DNA of 63,866 nt from Streptococcus merionis DSM 19192 (GCF_000380085.1 NZ_KB904543.1:1-63866), one strand, 5' to 3'. Counted from the stretch's first letter, positions 30,081 through 39,125 are shown. Made by a program: numbers and translations. Notes: generated by a model not told the origin, from the letters alone.

Positions 30081-30551
30081 TCAATCTTTCTCGAAGTAAA
30101 CGATGTCCATCTTCTCATTGATGGTTTCGATTTCTCCTGTTTTCTGATAGCCTAGCTTTTCATACAGGTAGCAATTCCCTGCTTCTTGAAGGATAGTGTC
30201 TAATTTCCAGTGATTTTGTCCGTGAATTTTCTCGATTTGGTAAAAGGCTTTTTGAGCAAAGCCCTTACCTCTGTAGTCTTTCATGATAAAAATTGGCGCT
30301 ACCCTTTTCCTACTTCCGTCTTTCCTATCTACCACGCGCACTGCACCAACGATAGCACTATCAGCACAGATATAGTAGAAGTAAGTTTCTTTTTGCTTTA
30401 ACTTAGCCTCAATCTTTTCTAGAGACTCATTTCCGGGATTGGTTTCAAAATCGTGATACTTGTCCAAGAGATCCTTGAAGGCTTCTTTCTGCAATAATAA
30501 CAACTTCTCTGCATCTGAAATAGCTATTCTGATCAAATGAACTTCTTCCAT
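30081..30551 (-). CDS. GNAT-family N-acetyltransferase
   Basis: Acetyl-CoA-dependent acetyltransferase of unknown substrate. Core: YYICADSAIVGAVRVVDR, PIFIMKDYRGKGFAQKAFYQIE (acetyl-CoA loop RGKGFA) and a C-terminal YLYEKLGYQKTG. The frame is open to 30614, but ATG 30551 has GAGGA seven bases upstream, giving 156 residues. Base composition has returned to that of the core genome, so the island ends between 29960 and here. Confidence 0.85.
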   Translation of the reverse strand: MEEVHLIRIAISDAEKLLLLQKEAFKDLLDKYHDFETNPGNESLEKIEAKLKQKETYFYYICADSAIVGAVRVVDRKDGSRKRVAPIFIMKDYRGKGFAQKAFYQIEKIHGQNHWKLDTILQEAGNCYLYEKLGYQKTGEIETINEKMDIVYFEKD

Positions 30552-30706
30552 CAACATTTCCTCATCCGATATTTTTTCTAGCAAATTTACCGCTATTATA
30601 CCATGCTCAAACATATTTTTAAAGGGTCATTTTATCTTGTCGGAGCATTTCCTGAGCGTGTTTTTTATGGTAGACTAAAAATAGATTAGTTAAAATCTTC
30701 TTTTGA

Positions 30707-30734
30707 TGCTATAATAACTCTAGGTGTTATAGCA
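30707..30734. promoter_or_regulatory. Palindrome overlapping a TATAAT box
   Basis: TGCTATAATAAC / GGTGTTATAGCA nearly perfect inverted repeat with the -10 TATAAT (30710-30715) inside; -35 TTAGTT with 18-bp spacing. Candidate operator and promoter of the kinase-like gene at 30823. Confidence 0.5.
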
Positions 30735-30822
30735 AGAAGCTTTTATAGCCCACTACCCCAATTATTTCTGAAAACATATTTGCTGTTTGGCATTTGGATT
30801 GGATACTAGCAAGGAGGGATTT

Positions 30823-31437
30823 ATGTTACTCAGCTTACAAGGTTCTATGGCTGTTGGTAAAAGCACAGCTATTGATTATATACAGCAACACGCGCCTGAT
30901 ATCCGTATTCTTCCTGAGGACAATAGGGACATTATTCAAAAGCTGCGTCTCCTTGATTTAGACAAGACCCAGTTTGAGGATTATGTCACCATTCAGCGCT
31001 ACTGGATTGCTCATGAGATAGAACGCTATCAGCTGGCTAAAGACTCCCTCTATACTCTGGTTGACTGGGGCGCTGAGGAAATGGCCTACTATACCCTTCA
31101 TTTTCCAAAATCGATTGGCAAGGATTGGGATATCGCAACTGCCTTGGCTCCGGAGTTAACCGCCTTAAAAGCTTGCTTTCCTGAGAGAACTCTGTTTTTA
31201 CAAACTGGACAGGAAACCTTGCAGGAGCGAAAAGACAGCGATAGAACACGTCGTCGAAACTTCTTCAACCACTACACCCAACATCTCCTGCCTGGCAAAT
31301 TAGCCTGGCTACAAACTCAGTTGCCCGTTGATGTGCTAGCTGTTGACCAGCTCAGCTCCGACCAAGTTGGGCAGGCTGTCCTAGCTTGGTGTCAGAAGCA
31401 TTTTGGATTGAATAATCAGTCTGATCAAGTTTTTTAG
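30823..31437 (+). CDS. P-loop nucleotide/nucleoside kinase-like protein
   Basis: 204 residues starting MLLSLQGSMAVGKSTAIDYI: Walker A GSMAVGKST at the extreme N-terminus, then PEDNRDIIQKLRLLDLD and a Lid-like RKDSDRTRRRNFF with clustered Arg. This resembles deoxynucleoside or thymidylate-kinase-type AAA kinases; the substrate is not known. Start at ATG 30823 with AAGGAGG five bases before; twelve upstream in-frame codons are discarded. Confidence 0.7.
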   Translation: MLLSLQGSMAVGKSTAIDYIQQHAPDIRILPEDNRDIIQKLRLLDLDKTQFEDYVTIQRYWIAHEIERYQLAKDSLYTLVDWGAEEMAYYTLHFPKSIGKDWDIATALAPELTALKACFPERTLFLQTGQETLQERKDSDRTRRRNFFNHYTQHLLPGKLAWLQTQLPVDVLAVDQLSSDQVGQAVLAWCQKHFGLNNQSDQVF

Positions 31438-31475
31438 TCAGGCTGTTTTTCCATCTGGCCTTTTCCCTCCATTTG

Positions 31476-31484
31476 TGGTAGACT
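31476..31484 (+). promoter_or_regulatory. Extended -10 of pepT
   Basis: TGG-TAGACT 34 bases before the pepT ATG; resembles the guaA extended -10. Confidence 0.35.
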
Positions 31485-31518
31485 AAGAGCTATGTGATAG
31501 TACAAGAAAGGAAGAACC

Positions 31519-32742
31519 ATGACTTATCCTCATTTACTAGAGCGTTTTTTGACCTATGTTAAAGTCAATACGCGTTCTGACGAGACATCAACGACAACAC
31601 CTTCAACCCAGTCTCAGGTTGATTTTGCGCACAACGTCTTACTACCTGAGATGAAGCGCGTTGGCCTTCAGGATGTGCATTATTTGCCAAATGGTTTTGC
31701 CATCGGAACACTGCCAGCTAACGATACAAGCTTAACCCGTAAAATCGGTTTTATCGCTCACATGGACACGGCAGATTTCAACGCGGAAAATGTTTCGCCT
31801 CAGGTTATTGAAAACTACGATGGCTCTACTATTGCCCTTGGAAGCTCTGGCTATGAACTCAATCCTAAGGACTTTCCTCAGTTGACCAACTACCACGGCC
31901 AGACATTGATTACGACTGATGGGACGACCCTTTTAGGTGCGGATGATAAATCTGGTATCGCCGAAATCATGACGGCTATTGAATTTTTGGTGGAAAATCC
32001 TGACATCAAGCACTGTGAGATTCGTGTCGGCTTCGGTCCAGATGAGGAGATTGGTGTCGGTGCTGACAAGTTTGATGTGGAAGACTTTAACGTGGACTTT
32101 GCCTATACTGTCGATGGTGGCCCCTTAGGCGAGCTCCAGTACGACACCTTTAGTGCCGCTGAAGCACATCTAGAATTTATCGGACGTAATGTCCACCCAG
32201 GAACTGCCAAGGGTAGCATGATCAATGCTCTACAGTTGGCTATCGACTTTCACAACCAATTGCCAGCTGATGATCGCCCTGAGTTGACTGAAGGTCATGA
32301 AGGCTTCTTCCATTTGATGAAAATGGAGGGTACTGTGGACCATGCAACCTCTAGCTATATCATTCGTGATTTCGAGGATCAGGATTTCCAAAATCGCAAA
32401 GCCTTGATGCAATCCATCGCAGATCAGATGAATGCGAATCTAGACACTGAACGTGTGGTCTTGAACATGCACGATCAGTATTACAACATGAAGAAAATCA
32501 TCGAAAAAGACATGACACCGATCAATATCGCTAAGGCAGTCATGGAAACACAAGGTATCGAACCCCTAATTGAGCCTGTTCGCGGTGGCACCGATGGTTC
32601 CAAGATTTCATTTATGGGCATTCCGACACCAAACCTCTTTGCCGGTGGAGAAAATATGCACGGACGCTTTGAATTCGTCTCACTCCAAACCATGGAAAAG
32701 GCTGTTGACGTGATCATCGGGATTGTCAGTTATAACGATTGA
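31519..32742 (+). CDS. pepT: Peptidase T (tripeptide aminopeptidase)
   Basis: M20-family zinc aminopeptidase that removes N-terminal residues from tripeptides. Metal ligands: [10 protein letters not shown] (His, Asp), [12 protein letters not shown] (Asp), [10 protein letters not shown] (catalytic Glu and ligand), YTVDGG (Asp) and the C-terminal HGRFEFVS (His). 407 residues, full length. RBS GAAAGGAAG. Confidence 0.97.
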   Translation: MTYPHLLERFLTYVKVNTRSDETSTTTPSTQSQVDFAHNVLLPEMKRVGLQDVHYLPNGFAIGTLPANDTSLTRKIGFIAHMDTADFNAENVSPQVIENYDGSTIALGSSGYELNPKDFPQLTNYHGQTLITTDGTTLLGADDKSGIAEIMTAIEFLVENPDIKHCEIRVGFGPDEEIGVGADKFDVEDFNVDFAYTVDGGPLGELQYDTFSAAEAHLEFIGRNVHPGTAKGSMINALQLAIDFHNQLPADDRPELTEGHEGFFHLMKMEGTVDHATSSYIIRDFEDQDFQNRKALMQSIADQMNANLDTERVVLNMHDQYYNMKKIIEKDMTPINIAKAVMETQGIEPLIEPVRGGTDGSKISFMGIPTPNLFAGGENMHGRFEFVSLQTMEKAVDVIIGIVSYND

Positions 32743-32768
32743 GGATGTTACCACTCTTCAATACCAAA

Positions 32769-32801
32769 GAAGCCTAAAGACATTGTTCTAAGGCTTTTTT
32801 C
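32769..32801 (+). terminator. pepT terminator
   Basis: AAGCCT / AGGCTT stem with a long loop, followed by T-run. Confidence 0.6.
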
Positions 32802-32856
32802 TATCATTACTATAACCAAGCTGGTATTTCTCTATGTTTTGTGTTACCATCAACTT

Positions 32857-33519
32857 ATGAAAACTCAAAAAAGTTGCGAAATTCTCCTATCACGCTTTGA
32901 AAATGCCAGAAATCTCACAAAGGCACAGTCCATGTCAGCCTATATGCGCCACCAGTTTGACTTTTATGGCATTCCAACACCAGAACGGCGCAAGATTTAT
33001 AAGGACATCATCAGCAAGGCTAAAGAATCTGAGATGATTGACTGGGATTTGCTCGACATCATGTGGAATCAACCCAAACGCGAGTGTCACTACTTTGTCT
33101 GTGACTATCTGGTGGCTGTGACTGCCCATCTGACTATAGCAGATCTCCCCAAGCTCATGTACTTTGCTCAAACCCAGCAATGGTGGGATACTATTGATCA
33201 CCTAGACTATGTTTTTGGGCATATTGCTGATGAAAAGATGCCAGAAATTCTCCTAGCTATGTCCTTATCAGACGATTTTTGGCTTCGTCGTATTGCCATT
33301 GACCACCAGCTAGGCAAAAAAGAGCAGACAGATACAGAGTTGCTTCAAAACATTATTCTCAATAATCTGGGAAGTCAGGAATTTTTTATCAATAAGGCCA
33401 TCGGCTGGAGTTTGCGTGACTACTCTAAGACGAATCCCGACTGGGTGCGAAACTTTATCGACCAGCACCATGAAAAAATGGCTCCCCTATCAATCAGAGA
33501 AGCCACTAAATACTTGTAG
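32857..33519 (+). CDS. AlkD-like DNA alkylation repair protein (HEAT-repeat glycosylase)
   Basis: All-helical HEAT-like repeat protein, 220 residues. Typical AlkD features: YMRHQFDFYGIPTPERRKIYK, WDTIDHLDYVFGHI, FWLRRIAIDHQL and INKAIGWSLRDYSKTNPDWV. AlkD enzymes remove bulky cationic alkylpurines. Start chosen at ATG 32857; the frame runs back to a TTG at 32839 but neither has a good ribosome site. Confidence 0.85.
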   Translation: MKTQKSCEILLSRFENARNLTKAQSMSAYMRHQFDFYGIPTPERRKIYKDIISKAKESEMIDWDLLDIMWNQPKRECHYFVCDYLVAVTAHLTIADLPKLMYFAQTQQWWDTIDHLDYVFGHIADEKMPEILLAMSLSDDFWLRRIAIDHQLGKKEQTDTELLQNIILNNLGSQEFFINKAIGWSLRDYSKTNPDWVRNFIDQHHEKMAPLSIREATKYL

Positions 33520-33528
33520 CATAGCGAA

Positions 33529-33575
33529 AACTTGGATGATTTTAACTTTGACTTAAACCATCCAAGTTCTTTTTC
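33529..33575. terminator. Bidirectional terminator between the AlkD-like gene and uracil permease
   Basis: AACTTGGATG / CATCCAAGTT 10-bp stem followed by CTTTTT. Confidence 0.75.
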
Positions 33576-33578
33576 TGT

Positions 33579-34898
33579 CTAATTTTCCAGCAATTCTTCC
33601 ACCTTATGGTCATCAAAGGCTTCTTCGTGAGGTAAGATGAGGTTGAGCAGAATACCTGCAATGGCCGAGAGCGCTGTACCAGACAGAGTCACTGCACCGA
33701 TTTCTAGAATAGCGCCACCGAGACCAAGGACAAGCATGGAGCTAGCAATGATGAGATTACGCACCTGACGGAAGTCAACGCGCTTTTCAATCATCACCTT
33801 GAGACCGTTGCTGGCGATAACTCCGTAGAGAAGGATGGCCATTCCACCCAAGACAGCATTGGGAATGGTCGAGATAAGAGCAGTGAATTTCCCAAAGAAA
33901 CTAAGCCCCAGAGCAATCACGGCTGCGTTTCGAATAACCGATACTGATGCAATGCGCGTCATTCCAATGACACCAGTATTTTCACCATAAGTCGTGTTGG
34001 CAGGACCACCCATGAAAGCAGACACTGCTGTCGCCACACCATCACCGATCAAGGTACGATGGAGGCCAGGAGATTTCAAGAACTGACGACCACAAATTTC
34101 ACTCAAGACCGTGTGATCACCGATATGCTCAGCAATAGTCACCACAGCTACTGGCAGGATAGCCCAAGTCTCAGGTCCAAAGTAAAGATCATAGGTGTTG
34201 AAGAGACCGCCTGTTTCAAAGGGCAGGTAAAAACCAGGCAACTCGAACCAATTCGCTTCGAGAACAGGAGTAAAGTCTACCAAGCCAAAGAAAATCGCTA
34301 CAATGTAACCACCAATTATCCCAAATAAGAAGGGAATGATTTTCAAGAAGCCCTTGGCTTTGGTGTTAATAAAAGCTGTAATTAAGAAAGTCACGATAGC
34401 CACGATGATATTTTTCACATTGCCATTTGCCACAAAGCCAGCATTGGTCACAGCAGAGCCAGCCAAACCAAGGCCGATAACCATAATCATTGGCCCGATC
34501 ACAATCGGTGGCAAGATGCGATCAATCCATCTCGTTCCCAAGACCCTAACCATCGCAGCCACAATCACGTAAATCAGACCAACTAGGATAACACCTGTCT
34601 GAGCCGCCTTGATGTCACCACCCATTTGCTCAATAGCAAAGGCCATTGCTGAAATATAGGCAAAAGATGAGCCGAGGTAGACGGGGACTCGAAACTGAGT
34701 TGCCACCATATAAATAAGCGTCCCAAGACCTGAAGCAAAGAGAGCCACTGACACTGGCATGCCCAAGATGAGCGGCACCAAGATGGTTGCACCAAACATG
34801 GCAAAGACGTGCTGTATACTCAGCAAGAGCCCTTTAGCAAACGGTGGATTTTGATCCACATCCAACAATAAATTCACGCGTGAAGTGCTTGACTCCAT
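33579..34898 (-). CDS. pyrP: Uracil permease (UraA/PyrP, NCS2 family)
   Basis: 439-residue symporter with about 12-14 hydrophobic segments. Family motifs: LLSIQHVFAMFGATILVP at the N-terminus, VALFASGLGTLIYM, AEHIGDHTVLSEICGRQF (substrate-site Glu) and GGPANTTYGENTGVI. Imports uracil. ATG 34898 follows AAAAGAGGAATC; the longer frame would begin inside the attenuator stem. Expression should fall when UMP-bound PyrR binds the leader. Confidence 0.92.
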   Translation of the reverse strand: MESSTSRVNLLLDVDQNPPFAKGLLLSIQHVFAMFGATILVPLILGMPVSVALFASGLGTLIYMVATQFRVPVYLGSSFAYISAMAFAIEQMGGDIKAAQTGVILVGLIYVIVAAMVRVLGTRWIDRILPPIVIGPMIMVIGLGLAGSAVTNAGFVANGNVKNIIVAIVTFLITAFINTKAKGFLKIIPFLFGIIGGYIVAIFFGLVDFTPVLEANWFELPGFYLPFETGGLFNTYDLYFGPETWAILPVAVVTIAEHIGDHTVLSEICGRQFLKSPGLHRTLIGDGVATAVSAFMGGPANTTYGENTGVIGMTRIASVSVIRNAAVIALGLSFFGKFTALISTIPNAVLGGMAILLYGVIASNGLKVMIEKRVDFRQVRNLIIASSMLVLGLGGAILEIGAVTLSGTALSAIAGILLNLILPHEEAFDDHKVEELLEN

Positions 34899-34920
34899 GA
34901 TTCCTCTTTTCCGGGCATAC

Positions 34921-35005
34921 AAAAAGCCCTATTTTATTGCAATAGGGCCTAGTAGTTTTCCGGATTCTACGTGCCTTTGTCACCTCACAGGATGACATTA
35001 AAAGC
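34921..35005 (-). promoter_or_regulatory. PyrR-type transcription attenuator
   Basis: The minus-strand leader holds ATCCTGTGAGGTGACAAAGG (PyrR binding-loop type), then CCGGAAAACTACTAGGCC, then a terminator GCCCTATT / AAATAGGGC with TTTTT (34921-34948). This is the arrangement of pyr leaders in Gram-positive bacteria. Confidence 0.8.
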
Positions 35006-35151
35006 CCTTCGCTGTATGATATATTACCACAAAGATGATTAAAAATCTAGTCTTAGCGTGTGAAAAGTCGCCAATCTTTTAAAGTTCACCAATAGCAGAG
35101 CGCTAAATAAGGAAACAAGTCATACCATGTGCGCAAGTGAATCAGAGCTGC

Positions 35152-35157
35152 TATAAT
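35152..35157 (+). promoter_or_regulatory. -10 box before the small membrane peptide gene
   Basis: TATAAT 57 bases before the ATG at 35214; the -35 is weak. Confidence 0.35.
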
Positions 35158-35213
35158 GAAATTTAGTTTTCATCGCAGTTACTCCTAGAAAAAATGTTAA
35201 ACGGAAATAATCT

Positions 35214-35315
35214 ATGATTAAGAAACAAACTATTTTAATACCAGTTACAACGCTCATTCTCTTTATCTTGGGACTCCTTTACATCATCCTCATTGCCAAA
35301 TCTGAGCTACTCTAA
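35214..35315 (+). CDS. Small hydrophobic peptide, 33 residues
   Basis: MIKKQTILIP, then a single hydrophobic segment (VTTLILFILGLLYIILIA) ending KSELL. A ribosome-site-like CGGAAAT lies upstream and a TATAAT at 35152. It converges on htpA with a 9-bp overlap. A type of tiny single-span protein too short for usual gene calls; function unknown. Confidence 0.45.
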   Translation: MIKKQTILIPVTTLILFILGLLYIILIAKSELL

Positions 35316-37523
35316 CGATTCCTCAGCCTGAGTGATCACACTATCTGCTACTGACAACTCACTCGTTGCACTGTCTGATGGTTCCGTTACAACTTCTTCC
35401 ATGGTATGCAGGTTGACAAGAACAATAGTGCCATCAGGTTTGGTGATACGGACTTCTGTTTCATTGATGAACTCAAGATTATCCTCACTTGCCCAATATC
35501 GGAAGCAAAGAGTTCCTATCCTTTTCTCAAACTCTTTCTGGTCCATATGATACTGTTTGGCCAGCTTTTGCATCTTCAATGTATGGTCATCGACCTCGTC
35601 CTCAGTATCTTCTTCTGGTTCCTCGTTGATATCGTAATTGTTGTCTTCTTTGTTGCCAGGCTTATCGTGGTCGCTGTCATTGCCCCAGCCTTCTTTCAAT
35701 GGGCGCTCAGATGGATTTTCAACGTAATACTTAATCGTTGCCATGAGTTCCTCGATTGTGTAGCCTTCTGGAGCTTCATAAATAGCACGTGGGCCGTCAA
35801 AATAGTTGAGATCTAGATTATGATAATGATCGTGATGCGGAATGATCAGCATCCCATTTCGATAAGCAACTGCCTGATCGGCTCGGTAAGGGATCTTGTC
35901 TACTGGCACAATCTTAGCTGCTTTAACTGTTTCATAAATTTCAGGTGTTGATTTTTTTCTAGAGCCATCAGAAGGATTCTCTGGCGTTTCAGGAACTGCT
36001 GGTACCTCTGATTGCTCACCCTTTTTAGCTTTCCAGAAAGCTTCTGCTGCCGCCAATTCCTCAGCAGACAAATTTTTCTTAGGAATCCAATGCGTATGGC
36101 CCATATGAGGCGTCAGATAAGCGTCTCCCATATCGTCAATGATGTCCTTAGCATCAAAGATATAACCGTCTGAGGTTGTGTATTTTCCTGCTGCTTTAGC
36201 TTTGGCAATCTCTTCAGGACTGTAAACGATTTGCGAATTTGGTTTCCCTTTTCGCTCATTAAGCGGTGTCACACCATGATCATCTTTTGGTTTATCTGGT
36301 GAAGGTGGTGTTGGTACATTCGGCTTGGCTGGCTTAACGATGGGCTTTTCTGGTTTAGATGGTTTAACAATTGGTTGAATCGGCTGCTTAGGTTTTGGCT
36401 GGGTTGGTTGGGTTGGAGCGATAATAGACTTGTCATCAATCGGGTGGCCTGCTGCTAACAGTTTCGTAATCTTTAACTCCAAAGCAGACATAGAACTATA
36501 AGGTATGAAATGATAATGGTTACCATGTGGAACCGCAACACCTGTGCTGCTGAAGCGCGTAATAGTCCTAGGATCATAGACGAGTCCATCTACTTCAACA
36601 TGACGTTCACTTAATGGGGTACGATCCAACTGTGCCAAAAGACCCGCTAGCGTTTCACCAGGTTGAACTGCTTGATTAACTGAATTCGTTCCTGACTGTA
36701 TCAGATTTGGTGTGCCATCTGGATTTGCAGGTTGGTAGTGAATTGACTGATTCATTTGACCTTGAGCATTGGCATACGGTGGACGAACAGGGTTTCCTTT
36801 TCCGACTTTTTTATCCCAATACTCTTGAGCTGCAGCGAGTTCACTTGCTGAAAGGTCAGCTTTAGGAATATAGTGAAAATGATCTCCATGCGGCACAATG
36901 AATGCATCTCCTAAATCGTCTATGACATCCGTCGGACTAAAGACATAACCATCATCGGTCGTATAGCGACCTGATGTTGAAACAGAAGAAAGTGTTCCTC
37001 CATTTTCACGATGCCCTGACTTTTTACTAGCCCTAGCTTGTTGCTCTGCCACCTCTGCCTTGCTTCTAATGTTTTCAGACTTGCTGCCTTCTTTGAGGTA
37101 AAGATAGTATTTCCCTTCGACTTTGATAATATAGCCATCTTTAACTTCATTAATCACATCGGATTGCTTAAAAACATAGTTAGGATCCTTCATGATCAGC
37201 TCTTCACTCAAAATCGCATCATAAGGCACCTTACCAGTATAGTAGTGGAAATGATCCCCATGCGCAGTGACGTAGCCATCATCCGTAATCTTAATGACAA
37301 TTTGCTCAGCAGAAATGCCTTCTTTAGCACTGACCTCATCAGGTGTCATACCTTTAGTATTCGTAACAACCTTACTGTCCTTTCCACTCGCATCCACATA
37401 GCTGACTTGGTTAGATCCAGCCTCATCTTGACCTTGCTGATGGCCAAGGTAATAAGCACCAGCACTTGATGCCAAACACAGGCTTAGGACTGCGCTACTG
37501 ATTAATAATTTCTTTTTATTCAT
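35307..37523 (-). CDS. htpA: Pht-family histidine triad surface protein (HtpA)
   Basis: 738 residues. Signal peptide with LSLC near residue 15, then five HxxHxH zinc-binding triads: HGDHFH near 88, HGDHFH near 210, HGNHYH near 335, HMGHTH near 480 and HHDHYH near 565. A Pro/Lys-rich linker (PTQPTQPKPKQPIQPIV) separates the halves, and the C-terminal part is acidic. Binds zinc at the surface and hands it to Lmb/AdcAII; Pht proteins also bind complement factors. 17 bp after lmb, ribosome site AAAGGAG, so it is co-transcribed and under the same AdcR-type control. Confidence 0.93.
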   Translation of the reverse strand: MNKKKLLISSAVLSLCLASSAGAYYLGHQQGQDEAGSNQVSYVDASGKDSKVVTNTKGMTPDEVSAKEGISAEQIVIKITDDGYVTAHGDHFHYYTGKVPYDAILSEELIMKDPNYVFKQSDVINEVKDGYIIKVEGKYYLYLKEGSKSENIRSKAEVAEQQARASKKSGHRENGGTLSSVSTSGRYTTDDGYVFSPTDVIDDLGDAFIVPHGDHFHYIPKADLSASELAAAQEYWDKKVGKGNPVRPPYANAQGQMNQSIHYQPANPDGTPNLIQSGTNSVNQAVQPGETLAGLLAQLDRTPLSERHVEVDGLVYDPRTITRFSSTGVAVPHGNHYHFIPYSSMSALELKITKLLAAGHPIDDKSIIAPTQPTQPKPKQPIQPIVKPSKPEKPIVKPAKPNVPTPPSPDKPKDDHGVTPLNERKGKPNSQIVYSPEEIAKAKAAGKYTTSDGYIFDAKDIIDDMGDAYLTPHMGHTHWIPKKNLSAEELAAAEAFWKAKKGEQSEVPAVPETPENPSDGSRKKSTPEIYETVKAAKIVPVDKIPYRADQAVAYRNGMLIIPHHDHYHNLDLNYFDGPRAIYEAPEGYTIEELMATIKYYVENPSERPLKEGWGNDSDHDKPGNKEDNNYDINEEPEEDTEDEVDDHTLKMQKLAKQYHMDQKEFEKRIGTLCFRYWASEDNLEFINETEVRITKPDGTIVLVNLHTMEEVVTEPSDSATSELSVADSVITQAEESLE

Positions 37524-37540
37524 TTATGCTCCTTTGTTGT

Positions 37541-38473
37541 TTATTGGTTTAACGTTTTAACGAGAATCTCAAGGTTTTTCTCCAGATTCTCTAAATAAGT
37601 TTTACCGTTTTGAGGGTCAATTTCGAGTGGACTGAGCTCTGCTATCTTTGCCCCTGTAGCGGAGGCGATTGTTTCAGCGATTTTAGGGGAAACGCCTTGC
37701 TCAACAAAGATCGTCTTGACCTGATAGGCTTTGACAAACTCTTCAATCTCAGCTAATTGACGGGACGTTGGCTCCTGCTCAGTCGAGATCCCAGCAATCC
37801 CTAACTGTTCCAGACCAAATTGCTTAGCCAAATATGAAAAGGCCGTGTGCGAAGTGACAAAGTGCTTTGATTTGGCTTTTTTAAATTGAGGTTGATATTT
37901 TGCCACAAGCTGTTTCGCTTCATCCTGAAATTGCTGAGCATTTTTTTGATAAACCGAAGCATTATCTGGATCTATCTTTGCCAACTGACCCGCTATCACC
38001 TTAGCTTCTTCTGCTGCTTTGAGTGGATCATTCCACGTATGAGGATCATAAAGCGTTGACTCGTCCATGCCTTCTCTGGCTTCTATATCTTCCAATCCCT
38101 TGACCTTATCCAAAACCATGCCTTCTGTCGCCTCCAAGACACGAACGCTAGAACCTTGCAAGTTTGGATCCAGTGCCCCTGCCCAACTCTCTAAGGTATG
38201 AGAATGGTAGATAAAAACGTCCGCATCATAAATAGCGGCAATATCATTGGCAGATGGCTCGAAGCCATGAATCCCCTGACCGGACTGAATCATTTTGACA
38301 CTGTTCAAATCTCCTGAAACAATCTTTGTTAGCGCATAAATAGGATAAAAACTCGTCACAATCTTCAATCCAACTTCTTCTTTTTTAGGTTTTGTTTGCC
38401 CACATGCCGCAAGTAATAAACCAGTTAAGCATATGATTAAAAAAAACAAACAACAACTGCTTTTGTGTTTCAA
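37541..38473 (-). CDS. lmb: Laminin-binding / zinc-binding lipoprotein (Lmb, AdcAII)
   Basis: Cluster A-I solute-binding lipoprotein. Signal peptide ends LLLAAC (lipobox). Zinc ligands are expected in GIHGFEPSANDI, YHSHTLESW and FVTSHTAFSYLAKQFGL plus a C-terminal acidic residue. The start is TTG 38473: AGGAGG lies six bases upstream, whereas the in-frame ATG at 38500 has no ribosome site. Upstream of it is a repeat array and, about 550 bp away, an AdcR-type promoter. Works with htpA; it may also bind laminin. Confidence 0.93.
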   Translation of the reverse strand: MKHKSSCCLFFLIICLTGLLLAACGQTKPKKEEVGLKIVTSFYPIYALTKIVSGDLNSVKMIQSGQGIHGFEPSANDIAAIYDADVFIYHSHTLESWAGALDPNLQGSSVRVLEATEGMVLDKVKGLEDIEAREGMDESTLYDPHTWNDPLKAAEEAKVIAGQLAKIDPDNASVYQKNAQQFQDEAKQLVAKYQPQFKKAKSKHFVTSHTAFSYLAKQFGLEQLGIAGISTEQEPTSRQLAEIEEFVKAYQVKTIFVEQGVSPKIAETIASATGAKIAELSPLEIDPQNGKTYLENLEKNLEILVKTLNQ

Positions 38474-38491
38474 CTTAATCCTCCTTTTTTT

Positions 38492-38606
38492 AAGATACAA
38501 AGCCCGTTTAGAAAAGCGACGAAAAATGAAAAAATTGACGACGAGTCTGTAGACTCTAGGAAATTTTTGAATTTTATCTAGCTTTTTAGGGCGTGTTCAG
38601 TTTTAG
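38492..38606. repeat. Structured repeat unit U1
   Basis: Starts AAGATACAAAGCCCGTTTAG and ends GCTTTTTAGGGCGTGTTCAG. GCCC..AAAAGC at the left pairs with GCTTTTTAGGGC at the right. Central hairpin GAGTCT / AGACTC. Confidence 0.8.
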
Positions 38607-38721
38607 TAAGATATGAGGCCGTGAAAAAATCCGATGAAAAATGAGAAAATAGACGACAAGTCTCTGGACTTTAGGAAGTTTTCGAATTTTATCAAGGATT
38701 TTAGGCCGAATTCAGTTATAC
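38607..38721. repeat. Structured repeat unit U2
   Basis: Starts AAGATATGAGGCCGTG, ends GGATTTTAGGCCGAATTC. Left GGCC..AAAATCC pairs with right GGATTTTAGGCC; central AAGTC / GACTT. The changes relative to U1 occur on both sides of each stem. Confidence 0.8.
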
Positions 38722-38833
38722 AAGATATGAGAGCGTTGCAAAATACGCTGGAAAATAAGGGAGCGATCGATGAGTCCAAGGACCCAAGGGAACTCACGAA
38801 TTTTACCGAGTATTTTAGCTCGAATTCAATTAC
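38722..38833. repeat. Structured repeat unit U3
   Basis: Starts AAGATATGAGAGCGTTGC, ends GTATTTTAGCTCGAATTC. Left GAGC..AAAATAC pairs with right GTATTTTAGCTC; central GAGTCC / GGAC. Confidence 0.8.
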
Positions 38834-39015
38834 CAAGATACAAAGCCCGTTAAGAAAGGCGACGAAAAATGGCGGTAAGTCAGTCATCTTCGATGAAGTT
38901 GACGCACCCCGACTAGGTCAGCTAGGATTTTCACAAATGAAATTGAAGAAAATCCAGATGCCTACGGCCCCAACCATACCAAACTCCATTTAGCTTTTTA
39001 GGGCGTGTTCCATTT
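38834..39015. repeat. Composite repeat unit U4 (U1-type ends, foreign centre)
   Basis: Starts AAGATACAAAGCCCGTTAAG and ends GCTTTTTAGGGCGTGTTCC like U1, but the centre (38912-38990) is replaced by the module also found at 6951-7012. Its arms GGATTTTC / GAAAATCC are a second palindrome nested in the unit. Confidence 0.75.
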
Positions 39016-39027
39016 TTTACAAAAACT

Positions 39028-39055
39028 ATTTTACCAGTTAATTATCATTTGTCAA
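39028..39055 (-). promoter_or_regulatory. lmb-htpA promoter with AdcR-type operator
   Basis: Minus strand TTGACA (39050-39055), 16 bp, TAAAAT (39028-39033). The spacer and -10 contain TTAACTGGTAAA (39030-39041), 11 of 12 bases of the AdcR palindrome TTAACYRGTTAA. It lies about 555 bp upstream of the lmb start. Confidence 0.7.
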
Positions 39056-39125
39056 GAAAAAAATGATTTTTTTATCTTCATAGATAAGATACTAGTTATG
39101 ATTGAGTTTTTATTGATAAAACAGC

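Noticed and set aside
38603..38887. 94-codon open frame on the minus strand rich in Phe, Ser and Leu
   Set aside because: It runs across tandem repeat units U2-U4; the unit length being close to a multiple of three keeps the frame open. No ribosome site.
38492..39015. CRISPR array
   Set aside because: The units are about 113 bp, variable and palindromic, with no unique spacers between short identical repeats and no cas genes nearby.
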